A DNA stretch of 64,000 nt from Pinirhizobacter soli (lineage in GTDB: Bacteria > Pseudomonadota > Gammaproteobacteria > Xanthomonadales > Rhodanobacteraceae): contig NZ_JADZLQ010000002.1 in NCBI RefSeq assembly GCF_015905305.1, positions 186,001 to 250,000 on the forward strand, in the 5' to 3' direction. The notes under the pieces were generated by a model. The model searched no databases, had not been told where the DNA came from, and worked only from the letters and a program-made list of their open reading frames with translations. Position numbers and translations under genes: made by a program. Below are positions 63,023 to 64,000 of this stretch, one piece after another (the stretch's first letter is position 1; every line of letters begins with the position of its first letter).

Positions 63023-64000
63023 TCACTTGAGGTACTGGGTGAACCAATCCAGCGCCCGCTGCAGCACGTCGCGACGGTGCGCTTCGTCCTTGAAGGCATG
63101 GCCCTCGCCCGGATACACCACCAGGCGCGTCGGTACGCCCTGGGCACGCAGGGCATGCCAGAACTCGAACGACTGCGGCGCCGGGCATTCGGCGTCCCGG
63201 TCACCCACCACCACCAGGGTCGGGGTCTTGGCCTGCTTGATGTAGTTGATGGCCGAGCTCTTCGCGTACACCGCCGGGTCGTCGTAGACCGACGCCCCGA
63301 AGAACGGCGTCATCCACTGGTCAATGGAATTCTGGCCGTAGTAGCTCTGCCAGTTGGCGATGCCCGCCCCGGCCACAGCTGCCTTGAAGCGCTGGGTCTG
63401 GGTCACGGAGAACATGGTCATGAAGCCGCCGTAGCTCCAGCCGGTAAGGCCCAGCCGGCGGTCGTCCACGGGATGGTTCTTTTCGACTTCATCCACCCCT
63501 TTAAGGATGTCGCGCAAGTCGCCGTAGCCGAAGTCCTTGCGATTGGCCTGGACGAAGGCCTCACCCTGGCCATAGCTGCCGCGGGGATTGGGCATCAGCA
63601 CGAAGTAGCCCAGGGCCGAAAGCGGCGCCGGGCCGAAACCGACGCCGGGCCAGCGCGGTACGACGGCGCTGCTGGGGCCGCCGTGCACCGAGACGATCAT
63701 CGGGTAGCGCTTGTTCTTGTCGAACCCTGCCGGGAACAGCAGCCAGCCCTGCACCTTATGGCCTTCGTTCTCCCATTCGATGGATTCGGCCTTGCCCCAG
63801 ACGGGCTTCAACCCGGCATTGATCGAAGTCACGGCGGTGGGTGCCCCGGCAAAACGCCGGTCGTCACCCAGGTGGGCGACGTAGACCTCTGGCGCCTGGG
63901 CGAAGGTGGACTGCACGAAGGTGGCAGTGCGCCCGGCGTCATCGAAGGCGACGGACATTTCCAGGCGACCGTCGCCGATATAGGCCTGGGCTTCGTAAAG
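63023..64000 (-). CDS. S9-family prolyl oligopeptidase, N-terminus cut by window edge
   Basis: C-terminal 325 residues of a serine peptidase of the dipeptidyl/acylaminoacyl peptidase group; the beta-propeller N-terminus lies beyond the right edge. The alpha/beta hydrolase domain shows PMIVSVHGGPSSAVVPRWPG (oxyanion), the nucleophile Ser in GLTGWSYGGFMTM, Asp in VVVGDRDAECP and His in YPGEGHAFKDE. The family cleaves short peptides, often after Pro or acylated residues, usually in periplasm or outside. Upstream of the GGDEF-EAL gene on the same strand. Confidence 0.93.
   Translation of the reverse strand, partial: LYEAQAYIGDGRLEMSVAFDDAGRTATFVQSTFAQAPEVYVAHLGDDRRFAGAPTAVTSINAGLKPVWGKAESIEWENEGHKVQGWLLFPAGFDKNKRYPMIVSVHGGPSSAVVPRWPGVGFGPAPLSALGYFVLMPNPRGSYGQGEAFVQANRKDFGYGDLRDILKGVDEVEKNHPVDDRRLGLTGWSYGGFMTMFSVTQTQRFKAAVAGAGIANWQSYYGQNSIDQWMTPFFGASVYDDPAVYAKSSAINYIKQAKTPTLVVVGDRDAECPAPQSFEFWHALRAQGVPTRLVVYPGEGHAFKDEAHRRDVLQRALDWFTQYLK

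Overview
The window is about 65% GC, gene-dense DNA from a gammaproteobacterium. It looks most like a member of the Xanthomonadales, probably Rhodanobacteraceae (Dyella/Luteibacter/Rhodanobacter-like). The reasons are an 800-residue LigA, a lolC-lolD-comEC ... exbB-exbD-msbA-lpxK arrangement, a NodT/EmrA/EmrB efflux cluster, a lone kynurenine monooxygenase, a MetX-family acyltransferase directly behind the ccm operon, and YajQ. The genus is an inference from gene order and protein type; no database search was possible. Most of the window is core chromosome.

Left part (1-12.9 kb): folP (cut by the left edge) and orn face sbcB and a DUF2461 gene. A VOC/MFS pair, epmA, ligA and rnk follow on the minus strand. 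A DHA2 efflux pump that looks leaderless, a CPA2 antiporter, a glycine-zipper protein closed by a strong terminator, and an orphan gene follow on the plus strand.

Envelope and respiration block (12.9-29.2 kb, minus strand): exbB-exbD-msbA-lpxK, a large secreted GH92 alpha-mannosidase with its own promoter, comEC, lolD, lolC, ygfX and sdhE, then sdhB-A-D-C and, at the head, a small SDHAF4-like gene. Both known types of succinate dehydrogenase flavoprotein assembly factor therefore bracket sdhCDAB.

Middle (29.2-48.9 kb): ygfZ, a SleB-like hydrolase, two glycine-zipper lipoproteins, tatD, marR-nodT-emrA-emrB, phaR, kmo-DUF3293, then a complete ccmABCDEFGHI cytochrome c maturation operon. The operon runs by 1-4 nt overlaps into a MetX-type acyltransferase and is followed by a cysteine dioxygenase.

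Accessory patch (48.9-53.2 kb): a coiled-coil protein built on 21-bp tandem repeats, then tRNA-Leu(CAA). A 16-bp copy of that tRNA's 3' end lies 1.2 kb downstream, bounding a mini-island with a truncated tRNA-Phe-like fragment and one lower-GC methyltransferase. Hypothetical genes and a second methyltransferase-like gene follow. No integrase is visible.

Right part (53.2-64 kb): an SDR, an atypical stand-alone thymidylate kinase, an HWE histidine kinase, small hypotheticals, a BaiN-type flavoprotein, then a cyclic-di-GMP neighbourhood: the effector YajQ convergent with a propeller-GGDEF cyclase that overlaps a GGDEF-EAL protein. An S9 peptidase is cut by the right edge. I found no CRISPR array, phage module, restriction system or clear new defence system. 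The best leads are the tRNA-bounded mini-island, the cyclic-di-GMP cluster, the double assembly-factor sdh operon and the acyltransferase/cysteine dioxygenase pair.
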